From the NCBI GenBank assembly GCA_900100245.1, contig FNEU01000006.1, positions 120,943 through 184,942 of the forward strand: a stretch of DNA of 64,000 bases, in the 5' to 3' direction. Of this stretch, positions 44,152-53,435 are shown in pieces (position 1 is the stretch's first letter; every line of letters begins with the position of its first letter). The notes under the pieces are model-generated. The model made no database searches. It was not told where the DNA came from and saw only the letters and a program-made list of their open reading frames with translations. The position numbers were made by a program, and so were the translations under genes. The stretch is from Lachnospiraceae bacterium G41 (GTDB lineage: Bacteria > Bacillota > Clostridia > Lachnospirales > Lachnospiraceae).

Positions 44152-46269
44152 ATGAATAGGGAAGAAGCAAGAAAAAGAGCAATCGAACTCGTGGATAAAA
44201 TGACCATAGAGGAAATTGCGTCACAGTTAAGATTTGACGCACCTGCCATCGACAGACTCGGCATTCCGGAATACAACTGGTGGAATGAAGGTCTTCACGG
44301 CGTTGCAAGAGCAGGCGTGGCAACCATGTTCCCTCAGGCAATCGGAATGGGTGCAACCTTTGACGAGGAACTCCTAAAAGAAGAAGGCGACGTTATTGCA
44401 ACGGAAGCCAGAGCAAAATACAATTTCCAGTCTGCGGATGGCGACAGGGATATTTACAAGGGAATCACATTGTGGTCTCCCAATGTAAATCTTTTCAGAG
44501 ATCCGAGATGGGGCAGAGGACATGAAACCTACGGCGAAGATCCTTATCTTATCAGCCGCCTCGGTGTTAATTTCATAGAGGGCTTACAGGGCGATGGAGA
44601 GTATTTAAAGACTGCCGCTTGCGCCAAGCATTTTGCGGTACATTCCGGACCTGAAGCTTTAAGACATCATTTTGATGCAATTGCAAATATGAAGGATATG
44701 TGGGAAACATATCTTCCTCAGTTTGAGGCATGCGTAATTGAAGGTAAGGTTGAATCCGTAATGGGTGCTTACAACAGAACCAACGGAGAGGTTTGCTGCG
44801 CGCATTCATATCTGATGGAAGAAGTTTTGCGAGGCAAATGGGGCTTTGAAGGCCATTTCGTTTCCGACTGCTGGGCTGTAAGGGATTTCCATGAGAATCA
44901 CAAGGTTACCGCAAGCCCCGAAGAGAGCGTAAAGCTTGCACTTGAAAAAGGCTGTGATGTAAACTGCGGATGTACATATCAGAAGATAATGGATGCTTAT
45001 GATGAAGGCCTCATAAATGACGAGCTTATAAAGAGGGCGGCCGTTCGCCTTTTCACCACAAGATATCTTCTCGGAATGTTTGATAAAACGGAGTTTGATT
45101 CGATTCCTTTTGATGTTATTGAATGCAAGGAACACTTGGCCGTTGCTTCACGTGCGACAAAGGAAAGCCTTGTTCTTCTTAAAAACGACGGAATACTTCC
45201 GCTTGATAAAAACAAAATCAAAAAAATCGGCGTTATCGGACCCAATGCCAACAGCCGTGCATCCCTTATCGGCAATTACCACGGAACATCTTCAAGATAT
45301 ATTACAGTTCTTGAGGGTATTCAGGATTATGTGGGCGACGATGCGAGAGTTTACTTCTCTGAAGGCTGCCATCTGTTCTTGGAAAAGACAGAGTTTTTGG
45401 GCAAGGATTATGACAGACTCTCCGAAGCAAAGGCGGTTGCAGCAAATTCTGATGTTGTAGTGCTTTGCATCGGCCTTGACGAAACTCTCGAAGGAGAAGA
45501 AGGAGATACAGGTAACGCATACAGTTCGGGCGACAAGAAGGACTTAAAGTTCCCGCCTTCGCAGATTAAACTTCTCGAAACGCTTATCGAGACCAAGGTT
45601 CCGCTTGTTGTAATTTCGATGGCAGGAAGTGCCATGGACTTATCACTTGCAGATGCAAATGCCAATGCAGTTATCCAGGCATGGTATCCCGGCGCAAGAG
45701 GCGGTAAGGAAGTGGCAGAGCTTCTCTTCGGTGATTATTCTCCTTCGGGCAAGCTTCCCGTAACCTTCTACAGAGACGAAGATTTGAAGGATATGCCTGA
45801 CTTCGAAGATTATTCAATGAAGGGCAGAACCTACAGATATATTGAAAAAGAGCCGCTTTATCCTTTCGGATACGGACTTTCTTATGCCGATGTCAATATC
45901 GCGGATGCATCGTTTAAGGATTCAAAGAGTTTTGACGCAGCATCCCAAGAAGGTATTGCAATTAACGTAAAGGCTTCAAACAAAAGTGCAGTCGATACCG
46001 AAGAAGTACTTCAGGTATATGTTCATGTAAACGGAACCAGGGATGAAGTATTAAATACCAAGCTTGCGGCATTCAAGAGAGTTAAACTTGCAGCAAACGA
46101 GGAAAAGGTATTTGAAATCACAATTCCCGCATTTGCATTTACAACCGTGGATGATGATGGTATAAGAAGTGTGACCGGAAACGGCGCAGACATTTACGTG
46201 GGCTTCAGCGCTCCCGATTCAAGAAGCGAAGCACTTACAGGCAAGAAAGCAACAGCATTAAAGCTTTAA
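44152..46269 (+). CDS. GH3 beta-xylosidase/beta-glucosidase
   Basis: 705 aa from ATG 44152, after GAGAGGG; the frame is open upstream but lacks a ribosome binding site. No signal peptide. The (alpha/beta)8 domain holds the nucleophile D239 in HFVSDCWAVRDFHENH, the segment KHFAVHSGPE is the substrate loop, and the second alpha/beta domain (from about 340) and fibronectin-like domain (from about 580) complete the fold. The SDCWA pattern is common in xylan-locus GH3 enzymes of Lachnospiraceae, but a beta-glucosidase cannot be excluded. Confidence 0.92.
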   Translation: MNREEARKRAIELVDKMTIEEIASQLRFDAPAIDRLGIPEYNWWNEGLHGVARAGVATMFPQAIGMGATFDEELLKEEGDVIATEARAKYNFQSADGDRDIYKGITLWSPNVNLFRDPRWGRGHETYGEDPYLISRLGVNFIEGLQGDGEYLKTAACAKHFAVHSGPEALRHHFDAIANMKDMWETYLPQFEACVIEGKVESVMGAYNRTNGEVCCAHSYLMEEVLRGKWGFEGHFVSDCWAVRDFHENHKVTASPEESVKLALEKGCDVNCGCTYQKIMDAYDEGLINDELIKRAAVRLFTTRYLLGMFDKTEFDSIPFDVIECKEHLAVASRATKESLVLLKNDGILPLDKNKIKKIGVIGPNANSRASLIGNYHGTSSRYITVLEGIQDYVGDDARVYFSEGCHLFLEKTEFLGKDYDRLSEAKAVAANSDVVVLCIGLDETLEGEEGDTGNAYSSGDKKDLKFPPSQIKLLETLIETKVPLVVISMAGSAMDLSLADANANAVIQAWYPGARGGKEVAELLFGDYSPSGKLPVTFYRDEDLKDMPDFEDYSMKGRTYRYIEKEPLYPFGYGLSYADVNIADASFKDSKSFDAASQEGIAINVKASNKSAVDTEEVLQVYVHVNGTRDEVLNTKLAAFKRVKLAANEEKVFEITIPAFAFTTVDDDGIRSVTGNGADIYVGFSAPDSRSEALTGKKATALKL

Positions 46270-46340
46270 TATTTTATGAGTAATTAAGGAAAGTAACGGA
46301 TGCCGTACAACCTGCGGCATCTGTTGAATGTTTTAGAAAA

Positions 46341-47171
46341 ATGGCAAAAAAGAAAAAAAGCGAAAACGAACCGAATATTGAAGAGAAAATAACAGAGGTT
46401 GAAGAGCAGAAAGCCGACGAATACGAAGGCCTGACCGATGCCGAAAAACTTCTCCTTGCAAAAGAGGAGCGTTTCCTTGACAAGGAAGAGGAAGAAGAGG
46501 AGCCTGAAGAAGAGGATGATTCGGCACTCGGAAAAGTTAAAAAGAGCATAGGTTTCTTTATAGATTACTACAAATGGTTTGTAATCATTCCCGCCATAAT
46601 CATTGTGATTACAATAATAATGATTACTTCGTATTTAAGTGAAAGCAGGGAAAGAGCACTTGAACTTAGCATTGTAAATGCGAAATTCGAAATTCCGGAT
46701 CTGATGTATGCGGTAGAAAACGATTTCATCGATTATACGGGTGAAAACATCACGGGAGACGATATAAGAATCGTTTACGATCTTCAGTATCCCGATACTT
46801 CGTCAGGCTCGGAAGCCTTTTCAACAGCAGAAAACATTTCGATGCAGAAATTCAATGCCTCTGTTATCGCGGGCAGAGTTGATATCGCACTCACGGAGTC
46901 ATGGGTTGTAAACGATTATTCTGTGACGAACGCCACTTTGGATTTAAGGGAATTATTTGACGAAGAGTTCCTAAAAGACCACGAAGACAAGGTTTATTAC
47001 GCAAGGGATGCGTCGGGAGAGAAAATACCCGTGGCATTTTATATCGATGCAAAGATTGTAAAAGATGCTTATCCCGATGATGCCAAGCCTCTCGCGGTTT
47101 CGTTTGATTCGTCCAAACATAGAGAAGAAGCCAGACGTTTTATGGAGTGGCTTCTTTCTCAGAGTGAATAA
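46341..47171 (+). CDS. Membrane protein with acidic cytosolic tail, unknown
   Basis: 276 aa. A Lys/Glu-rich N-terminus of about 75 residues, including the run EEEEEEPEEEDD, is followed by one membrane helix (about 82-103) and an extracellular domain of about 170 residues. That domain has a periplasmic-binding look (FSTAENISMQKFNASVIAGR, VPVAFYIDAKIV) but is too short for a full binding protein. The ribosome binding site is weak. It lies between GH3 and a DUF624 gene, so a link with sugar uptake is possible. No family recognised. Confidence 0.62.
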   Translation: MAKKKKSENEPNIEEKITEVEEQKADEYEGLTDAEKLLLAKEERFLDKEEEEEEPEEEDDSALGKVKKSIGFFIDYYKWFVIIPAIIIVITIIMITSYLSESRERALELSIVNAKFEIPDLMYAVENDFIDYTGENITGDDIRIVYDLQYPDTSSGSEAFSTAENISMQKFNASVIAGRVDIALTESWVVNDYSVTNATLDLRELFDEEFLKDHEDKVYYARDASGEKIPVAFYIDAKIVKDAYPDDAKPLAVSFDSSKHREEARRFMEWLLSQSE

Positions 47172-47182
47172 TTTCGAATTAT

Positions 47183-47893
47183 TTAAATAATAGGAAGATC
47201 GTCATCAGGGTCTTTTTCTCCGTCGAGCAGTTCACCTGTTTCGGCGGATTCTTTTTCTTCGGGAGCATCCTTTTCGAGAACCTTCATGAATATTCTTCTG
47301 TAAAAGATGCAGAAGAACCACGCAAGGCCTGCGATGCCGAAGAACAATAATATGGAAATGACAATCATTTCAGCTTTGGCTGATAAGTCAGCCAATAAGA
47401 ATATGAAGATGTGTATTACAAATACCATTCCGATGATGGGGAAGTTGACCAGTCCAAGAATGGCGGAGTTTTTAATGATCTGACGTGTGGGCGATTTAAA
47501 AAGCGCCATCTGCGGGAATACAAGTACGGTAGCCCATAAAAGAATGAAAAGTGCGATAGATACGGGATACTGCATAAATCTGTATTCTTCGGGCAGAATG
47601 TTATGCGAAATGTAAATATCTGCCACAAGGAATGCTACTATTAAAAAGTAGGGAATCCAGAAAAGGGTAGCCTGCTTGAAGTTGGCCTTGAATTCCGCAA
47701 AGTAGGTTTTACCTATTTTAAGATCTTTGCCGCGGAGCCTTTTAAACAGTACGGCGTACAAAGCGGTGGTTGAGGCGCCGATTGTAAAAATCGGAACGCT
47801 GCAGATAAGGAACAGCAAATTTAAAAACATAAGGTCACATAAAAGTGTGAGTGCCTTAATTAACAAACTGTCCGGTGAAAATATATTTTTCAT
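47183..47893 (-). CDS. YesL-like DUF624 membrane protein
   Basis: 236 aa with five or six membrane helices. The N-terminus (FLNLLFLICSVPIFTIGAS, then TTALYAVLFKRLRG) is the conserved DUF624/YesL segment. Genes of this family are regularly found beside sugar ABC transporters and YesM/YesN regulators in Firmicutes; their function is not known. The C-terminal tail is acidic. AGGAG precedes the ATG on the minus strand. It is divergent from the binding-protein gene at 48235. Confidence 0.82.
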   Translation of the reverse strand: MKNIFSPDSLLIKALTLLCDLMFLNLLFLICSVPIFTIGASTTALYAVLFKRLRGKDLKIGKTYFAEFKANFKQATLFWIPYFLIVAFLVADIYISHNILPEEYRFMQYPVSIALFILLWATVLVFPQMALFKSPTRQIIKNSAILGLVNFPIIGMVFVIHIFIFLLADLSAKAEMIVISILLFFGIAGLAWFFCIFYRRIFMKVLEKDAPEEKESAETGELLDGEKDPDDDLPII

Positions 47894-48234
47894 AAATATA
47901 TACTCCTGAATAAAATATACTTATTTATATATAGTAGAAAAACGGATTTTTTCCGACTCAAATTACGTACGAGTATATCATAAAATAAAGGACAAAACAT
48001 GCTTTTGTGCGAATTTTATCTTATTTAGTGCAAAAAATATGCAAAATGAAATGCATAAAGCAATATTTGTAAAAAACGAAGCAAGATTTGTAAAGTAATA
48101 ACCTTTCATAACGATTATAATTGGGTTGTTATTACAAAAGTCGACATTTTTATTGTTCGAATTGTACATTTTGCATACAAATTGAACAAAGAGAGCAATA
48201 GGATGTCTAAAACCTATTTAAGGAGGAAAAAGTA
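47894..48234. other. Gene-free region of 341 bases with ABC-operon control signals
   Basis: No ORF of note. Besides the direct repeats and promoter listed separately, it holds an imperfect inverted repeat around TAATAACC and GGTTGTTATTA (about 48096-48138) and several A-rich ATGCAAAAT-like stretches. The rest looks like an ordinary long leader ending in AAGGAGG before ATG 48235. Confidence 0.6.
48059..48121 (+). promoter_or_regulatory. AraC-type direct repeats and promoter of the second ABC operon
   Basis: AGCAATATTTGTAAAA (48059-48074) and AGCAAGATTTGTAAAG (48080-48095) are 21 bases apart. A perfect -10 TATAAT lies at 48116-48121, with no good -35 at the expected place (about 48093-48098), which is just where the second repeat ends. 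A weak -35 overlapped by a repeat is the usual layout of an activator-dependent AraC promoter. The same motif pair occurs at 43978-44013. Confidence 0.65.
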
Positions 48235-49719
48235 ATGAAAAAATTTATGGCTTGTGCATTAAGTACATGCATGGTTGCTGCTACTTTAGTTGCTTGTGAC
48301 AATGGTACAACTACAACTACCACAACTACAACAACTGATCCTGGCACAACTACAACAACAACTACAACAGCTGATCCCGGACAGACTTTCGAGCCTATCG
48401 CTGCACCTACAGATGGTACATACGGTGACTGGGCTATCACAGAGTCTCCCATCGGTTTCTTCTGGGGTGGTACATGGGTAGTATCCAGCCAGGCAGCAGT
48501 TGACGCTGGCAAGGCTGATGGCGTTAAGGCTATCATGGAATACATCACACTTGATGATTCTGAGAATGGTCTTCAGTACGCTTGGGCTAACGGTACATTC
48601 AATGTATCTGATGATGTTGATCTTGAGAACATCAAACCTGCTAACGGTGGTAGCAAGGGTACAATCGAACTTTGGAACTTCACAAACGAAATTCCTAAGA
48701 TGGTTTATCAGTACGTACAGGATCATCCCGACTTTGATTACAACGTTCATGTAACAATCAAAGGTACTGGTGATGGATACCAGGATGCTCTTGACCAGGC
48801 TCTTATGAATGGTCAGGTTGACGTTTATGGTTGTGAGTCAGCTTTCGTTCTTAAGTATACACAGGGCGACATGGCTAAGTTCGCAGCTCCTTACGAATCA
48901 CTCGGAATCGATGCAGCAGCAGCTACAAAGGCAGCTGACATTGCTGGTTACACAATCGATATCGGAACAAGACCTTCTGATGGCAAGTTAGTTGGTTTAG
49001 GCTATCAGGCTACAGGTGGTGTATTTATTTACAGACGTTCAATCGCTAAGGACGTTTGGGGTTCAGATGATCCCGCAGTAGTTAAAGAGAAAATCGGTGG
49101 TGGCACAGGTTCATGGGATACATACTGGGCTGCAGCTGAAGAACTTAAGGCTCATGGCTACGGCATCTGCTCAGGTGATGGTGATATGTGGCACGCTATC
49201 GAGAACAGCTCTGACAAGGGTTGGATCGTAGATGACAAGCTTTACATCGATCCTAAGAGAGAAGCATTCTTCGATATCTCCAAGAAGCTCAAAGACAACG
49301 GATATCATAACGATACTCAGGACTGGGGCGATGCTTGGTTCGCAGATATGAAGGGTCAGGGCGAGAAGCAGGTTCTTGGTTTCTTCGGTCCCGCTTGGTT
49401 AATCAACTACACAATGCTTGATAACTGTGGTAATAAGCCTGAAGGTTTAGGCTCCGCTGGTGACTGCGTTGCTTCCGGTACAGTTATGGCTAAGTCAAAA
49501 TGTACACCTGATTTCTTAGCAGGTCAGAACATGTTTGATGTATTCGTTCCCGCTAACGCATTTGCAAACGGTAAGAACCTCACTCAGTACGATGAGAAGA
49601 TCAACAACATCTTCCGTGATAAGGTTCGTGAATACACAGCTGGCAACCTTTCTAAGGAAGAAGCTATCGATGCATTCAAGACTGACGTTAACGAGCAGTT
49701 AGGTATTGCTATCGACTAA
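48235..49719 (+). CDS. Sugar ABC transporter binding lipoprotein with Thr-rich linker
   Basis: 494 aa. Lipobox LVAC (Cys about 21) is followed by a linker of two Thr tracts separated by DPG (about 25-50), and then a family 1 solute-binding domain that begins with an extra 75-residue segment (YGDWAITESPIGFFWGGTWV). The binding fold proper starts near GTIELWNFTNEIPKMV. Ligand not predictable; an oligosaccharide from xylan or beta-glucan fits the neighbours. Codon use is strongly biased to GCT, GTT and ACA, as for a very abundant protein. AAGGAGG precedes the ATG. Confidence 0.88.
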   Translation: MKKFMACALSTCMVAATLVACDNGTTTTTTTTTTDPGTTTTTTTTADPGQTFEPIAAPTDGTYGDWAITESPIGFFWGGTWVVSSQAAVDAGKADGVKAIMEYITLDDSENGLQYAWANGTFNVSDDVDLENIKPANGGSKGTIELWNFTNEIPKMVYQYVQDHPDFDYNVHVTIKGTGDGYQDALDQALMNGQVDVYGCESAFVLKYTQGDMAKFAAPYESLGIDAAAATKAADIAGYTIDIGTRPSDGKLVGLGYQATGGVFIYRRSIAKDVWGSDDPAVVKEKIGGGTGSWDTYWAAAEELKAHGYGICSGDGDMWHAIENSSDKGWIVDDKLYIDPKREAFFDISKKLKDNGYHNDTQDWGDAWFADMKGQGEKQVLGFFGPAWLINYTMLDNCGNKPEGLGSAGDCVASGTVMAKSKCTPDFLAGQNMFDVFVPANAFANGKNLTQYDEKINNIFRDKVREYTAGNLSKEEAIDAFKTDVNEQLGIAID

Positions 49720-49756
49720 TCACGATTCTACTATCGTAGTTAAGTTAAATTGAAAT

Positions 49757-49792
49757 AAGAGCAGGGCGGACTTTCGTCCGACCTGCTCTTTT
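49757..49792 (+). terminator. Intra-operon hairpin after the binding-protein gene
   Basis: AAGAGCAGG plus CGGA (49757-49770) pairs with TCCG plus CCTGCTCTT (49777-49790) around a CTTTCG loop, with one unpaired base on each side, followed by TTTTC. As after the ChvE-like gene, it probably lowers expression of the permeases relative to the binding protein. Confidence 0.8.
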
Positions 49793-49888
49793 CAAGATTT
49801 TTATTTCACCACACTTGATTAGATTCGGCATTACGAGGTATATTACGGGTGTGTAGCACATTTATATTATTACGAGGAGGTTGGGCGT

Positions 49889-50866
49889 ATGAAAAAGAAG
49901 AGAGCTTATGATTATGCAAGATTTGGCTACATATTCAGCATTCCCTTTGTTCTTGCCTGGTTAATTTTCCAATTATATCCTATTTTCTATACGCTCCTTT
50001 TAGGTTTTACTGACCTTAAAGGTGCTGGCAACACAGATTTTAATATCATGTGGAGCGAACCTTTTAAGAACTTTATCACTGTTCTTAAAAATAAATCATT
50101 TAAAATTGCATTCGGTAATACCGTAGTTATCTGGCTTCTAAACTTTGTTCCTCAGATTCTCCTTGCATTGTTAATCGCTGCTTGGTTTACAAACAGAAGA
50201 TCCACAATCAAGGCTCAGGGTATTTTCAAAGTATTATTCTACCTTCCCAATATTATTACACAGGCAACCGTAGCTATGTTATTCGCACAGTTGTTCTTGT
50301 ATCCTAAGGGAGTTGTCAACGATTTCCTTATCGCTTTAAAGATATTCAAAGGTCCTGTCGAAATGATGCGAAATGCGAATGTCACGCGAGGAGTCGTTAT
50401 CTTTATTCAGACATGGATGTGGTACGGCTATACTGCTATCGTTCTTATATCCGGTGTCCTTGGTATTTCACCCGAATTGTTTGAAGCTGCCGAAGTTGAC
50501 GGTGCAAACCAGTGGCAGACATTCTTCAGAGTTACAATTCCCAGTATCAAGACAATGTTGTTGTTCACATTAGTTACATCACTCATCGGTGGTTTGAATA
50601 TGTTCGATATTCCCAAACTGTTCCAGGATGGTGGTCCTAACAATGCAACACTTACCACTTCATTATATATTTACAGAAAAGCTTTCCAGGGTGGTTATCT
50701 CTATGGTGAAGCTTCTGCAGCAAGTATGATAATGTTCTTTATTATCGTATTCCTTTCATGTATTGTATTCTATCTGTTAAGAGATAAGGACGAAGTAGAA
50801 TTAAGAAAACTCGTCAGACAGCAGGAAAAAGAATATAAACGTAAATTGAAAATGAGTAAAATGTAG
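49889..50866 (+). CDS. Sugar ABC transporter permease (MalF/UgpA type)
   Basis: 325 aa with six membrane helices. The EAA loop, ELFEAAEVDGANQWQTFFRVTIPSI, contains the contact site for the ATPase. ACGAGGAGG precedes the ATG. It forms a heterodimer with the next gene's product. No ATP-binding protein is encoded here, so a shared MsmK/UgpC-type ATPase elsewhere is expected. Confidence 0.93.
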   Translation: MKKKRAYDYARFGYIFSIPFVLAWLIFQLYPIFYTLLLGFTDLKGAGNTDFNIMWSEPFKNFITVLKNKSFKIAFGNTVVIWLLNFVPQILLALLIAAWFTNRRSTIKAQGIFKVLFYLPNIITQATVAMLFAQLFLYPKGVVNDFLIALKIFKGPVEMMRNANVTRGVVIFIQTWMWYGYTAIVLISGVLGISPELFEAAEVDGANQWQTFFRVTIPSIKTMLLFTLVTSLIGGLNMFDIPKLFQDGGPNNATLTTSLYIYRKAFQGGYLYGEASAASMIMFFIIVFLSCIVFYLLRDKDEVELRKLVRQQEKEYKRKLKMSKM

Positions 50867-50883
50867 GAAAGGAGGAGAAAAAA

Positions 50884-51768
50884 ATGTCTAATAATTCTAA
50901 TTTACAATTAACTGTAGAAGGAAGAGAAAAAGGCAAAGGTGGTGTAGTACAGAAAGTCATCATCTACATCATAAGTATTTTTCTTTCGATTTTAAGTATT
51001 CTCCCTTTCTGGATGATGTTTGTTAACGCAACAAGATCAACGCCTCAGATTATGTCGACAGCGGTTTCATTCCTTCCATCGACTCATTTGTTTGACAATA
51101 TTAAAATTCTTACATCCAAGAATATGTTCAAACCTTTATTAGGTTTCCTGAACTCCTTCATTTGTGCAGGCGGTTCAACTATTCTTGCTGTATACTTCTC
51201 GTCATTAACAGCATATGCACAGGTTGTATATGAGTGGAAATTGAGAAATGCATTCTTCTCATTCATTATGGCGATCATGATGCTGCCCGGTCAGCTTACA
51301 TTAATCGGTTTCCTTCAGATGTGCTACAAGCTTCATCTTACAGATAACCTCTTAATGCTTATTATTCCGGCTATCGCAGCACCTTCAATGGTATTCTTCA
51401 TGAAGCAGTACCTGCACCCCGCACTTCCGATTGAAATTGTTCATTCGGCACGTATCGACGGTGCAAGAGAGTTTTACATCTTTAACAAGATCGTTCTTCC
51501 CATCATGAAACCCGCTATCGCTACACAGGCTATTTTCTCATTCGTAGGCAGCTGGAACAACCTCTTCACTCCTATGGTACTTATTAACAGTACAAAGAAG
51601 TACACAATGCCCATGATGGTAAGTTTGCTTAGAGCTGATATTTACAAAACAGAGTACGGCTCAATCTACGCAGGTCTTACACTTACGATTTTACCTTTGA
51701 TTATCGTTTACATCTTCTTATCAAAGTACATCGTAGCAGGTGTTGCTCTTGGTTCAGTAAAAGGTTAA
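50884..51768 (+). CDS. Sugar ABC transporter permease (MalG/UgpE type)
   Basis: 294 aa with six membrane helices. The EAA loop is VHSARIDGAREFYIFNKIVLP. A strong AAAGGAGGAG precedes the ATG, 17 bases after the previous stop. Second half of the importer channel. A strong terminator follows. Confidence 0.93.
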   Translation: MSNNSNLQLTVEGREKGKGGVVQKVIIYIISIFLSILSILPFWMMFVNATRSTPQIMSTAVSFLPSTHLFDNIKILTSKNMFKPLLGFLNSFICAGGSTILAVYFSSLTAYAQVVYEWKLRNAFFSFIMAIMMLPGQLTLIGFLQMCYKLHLTDNLLMLIIPAIAAPSMVFFMKQYLHPALPIEIVHSARIDGAREFYIFNKIVLPIMKPAIATQAIFSFVGSWNNLFTPMVLINSTKKYTMPMMVSLLRADIYKTEYGSIYAGLTLTILPLIIVYIFLSKYIVAGVALGSVKG

Positions 51769-51788
51769 TAAATCTATTACATATACAA

Positions 51789-51823
51789 AAATACCACATA
51801 CGAAAGTATGTGGTATTTTTTTG
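51789..51823 (+). terminator. Rho-independent terminator
   Basis: AAATACCACATAC (51789-51801) pairs perfectly with GTATGTGGTATTT (51806-51818) around a GAAA tetraloop, followed by T residues. Confidence 0.92.
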
Positions 51824-51861
51824 ATGCTATGGTGCTCGGTTTGCGCGTCCCCCTGTGTCAC

Positions 51862-53214
51862 TTAGTGTTCTCTATCGTATTTTCGTTTCACTATAATGTA
51901 GCACAATACATGTACTGAGAATGTTAAAATCCACGATATGGGATATGAATAATAAATGGTCTGAACGCTGTGCCATTTATCAAACTGAAAGACTGTAGCG
52001 AGCCATATAAGCCTGAAAACGCATGCACCGAGCAAAGATACTATCGCAGGCATTGTGGAGTAGCCAAGGCCACGTAAGGAGCCTACAATTACGTCCATAA
52101 TTCCGCAGAGAAAATAAATGGAACAGATAATGCTTATACGAATGTAACCTGCTTCGATAATGGCGGGATTTCGTGTGTAAATTGAAAGAAGTTCACGGCC
52201 GAAGTAAGTTGCTAGAGAGCCTAAGAAAAGGCCTGTGGCACTGACTAAAAGAAGTCCGATAACGGTGATTTTGTTAATCCTGGATTTCTTTCCTGCGCCG
52301 ATATTCTGGCTTACAAACGAAATTGTAGCCTGATGGAAAGCGTTCATTGCAACATATACGAAACCTTCGATATTAATGGCCGATGAATTGCCGGTGATTA
52401 CGATATCTCCGAACGAGTTAACGCTCGACTGGATGAATACGTTCGAGAGAGAGAAGAGCGTACCCTGCAATCCCGCGGGAAGTCCGATCTGAAGGATTTT
52501 AAGGAGAATGTCTTTGTTGATGTATATTTTATGAATATCGAAATGTATGGTTCCCTTGTCGAGCATCAGGCAGAGGATAACCAGTATGGCGGATATTGTC
52601 TGTGAAATAACCGTAGCAATTGCAACGCCGGCAACATTTAAATGAAAGACTATTACAAAAAGAAGGTTTAATCCCACATTCACAATACCTGAAATAATCA
52701 TGAACAAAAGAGGCCTTCTTGTATCTCCGACTGCACGAAGTACGGCACTTCCGAAGTTATAAATCATAACTGCAGGCATTCCGAGAAAATAAATCCGTAA
52801 GTATATGGATGCAAGTTCGAGTATCTCGCCTTCGAGTTTCATCCATCTTAAGAAAACAGGCGTGAAGATAAATCCGAATACCGCAACGACAAAACCGAGC
52901 AATGTGCTCAAAGCAACTGCGGTCTGAACAGTATCATGCAGATTATCTTTCTGACCCGAGCCGTAATATCTGGCAACAAGTACATTTACACCCACGGATA
53001 AACCTATAAAAAGGTTTGTTAAAAGGTTTATCAAAGACCCTGTGGAGCCTACGGCACCGAGTGAATTATCTCCGGCAAAATTTCCTACTACAACGATATC
53101 GGCCGCATTAAAAAGAAGCTGAAGCATGCTTGAGAGCATCAGCGGTATAGTAAATATAAGCATTTTGCCGAATATGGATCCTGTACACATATCCATTTCG
53201 TTTTTGCTTTTCAT
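51862..53214 (-). CDS. MATE family efflux transporter
   Basis: 450 aa with twelve membrane helices. The N-terminus (GSIFGKMLIFTIPLMLSSML, then LFNAADIVVVGNFAG) and the internal repeat at about 230-300 match MATE proteins of the DinF/NorM group. Such carriers export drugs or metabolites in exchange for Na+ or H+. A strong CGAAGGAGG precedes the ATG. Not obviously tied to the sugar loci on either side. Confidence 0.93.
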   Translation of the reverse strand: MKSKNEMDMCTGSIFGKMLIFTIPLMLSSMLQLLFNAADIVVVGNFAGDNSLGAVGSTGSLINLLTNLFIGLSVGVNVLVARYYGSGQKDNLHDTVQTAVALSTLLGFVVAVFGFIFTPVFLRWMKLEGEILELASIYLRIYFLGMPAVMIYNFGSAVLRAVGDTRRPLLFMIISGIVNVGLNLLFVIVFHLNVAGVAIATVISQTISAILVILCLMLDKGTIHFDIHKIYINKDILLKILQIGLPAGLQGTLFSLSNVFIQSSVNSFGDIVITGNSSAINIEGFVYVAMNAFHQATISFVSQNIGAGKKSRINKITVIGLLLVSATGLFLGSLATYFGRELLSIYTRNPAIIEAGYIRISIICSIYFLCGIMDVIVGSLRGLGYSTMPAIVSLLGACVFRLIWLATVFQFDKWHSVQTIYYSYPISWILTFSVHVLCYIIVKRKYDREH

Positions 53215-53237
53215 GCGGACCTCCTTCGATAATATGT

Positions 53238-53295
53238 GAAGCCGGGTGCACCGACGGGAACGAAGTTCCCTAGTGTGAGCCGGGCACCATCGTTT
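53238..53295. repeat. Intergenic repeat family B, variant
   Basis: GCCGGGTGC (from 53241) and GAGCCGGGCACC near 53278-53289 flank GGGAACGAAGTTCCC (53256-53270), a perfect 15-base palindrome with a short loop. It shares the GAGCC(G/T)GGCAC core with the repeats at 38914 and 42862. It lies upstream of the MATE gene and downstream of nothing, so it is not acting as a simple terminator here. Confidence 0.5.
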
Positions 53296-53435
53296 CCATT
53301 TTAAGTGAAATTAGAGAATATCATATCTCAAAAACATTTTATATTCAATAGATGTAGGACAGATACTTCACAAAAGTGCCTATTTATCATATAATCAATA
53401 TGTGCGTTAACGTATTATTTTAAAAGGGGTTAGAA

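Noticed and set aside
44573..45665. Several frames inside the GH3 gene on both strands
   Set aside because: All are covered by the GH3 reading frame, which has full catalytic motifs.
48207..48750. Overlapping minus-strand frames opposite the second binding-protein gene, with Val- or Cys/Ser-rich runs
   Set aside because: The runs are the reverse complement of the Thr linker codons; no ribosome binding site or family match.
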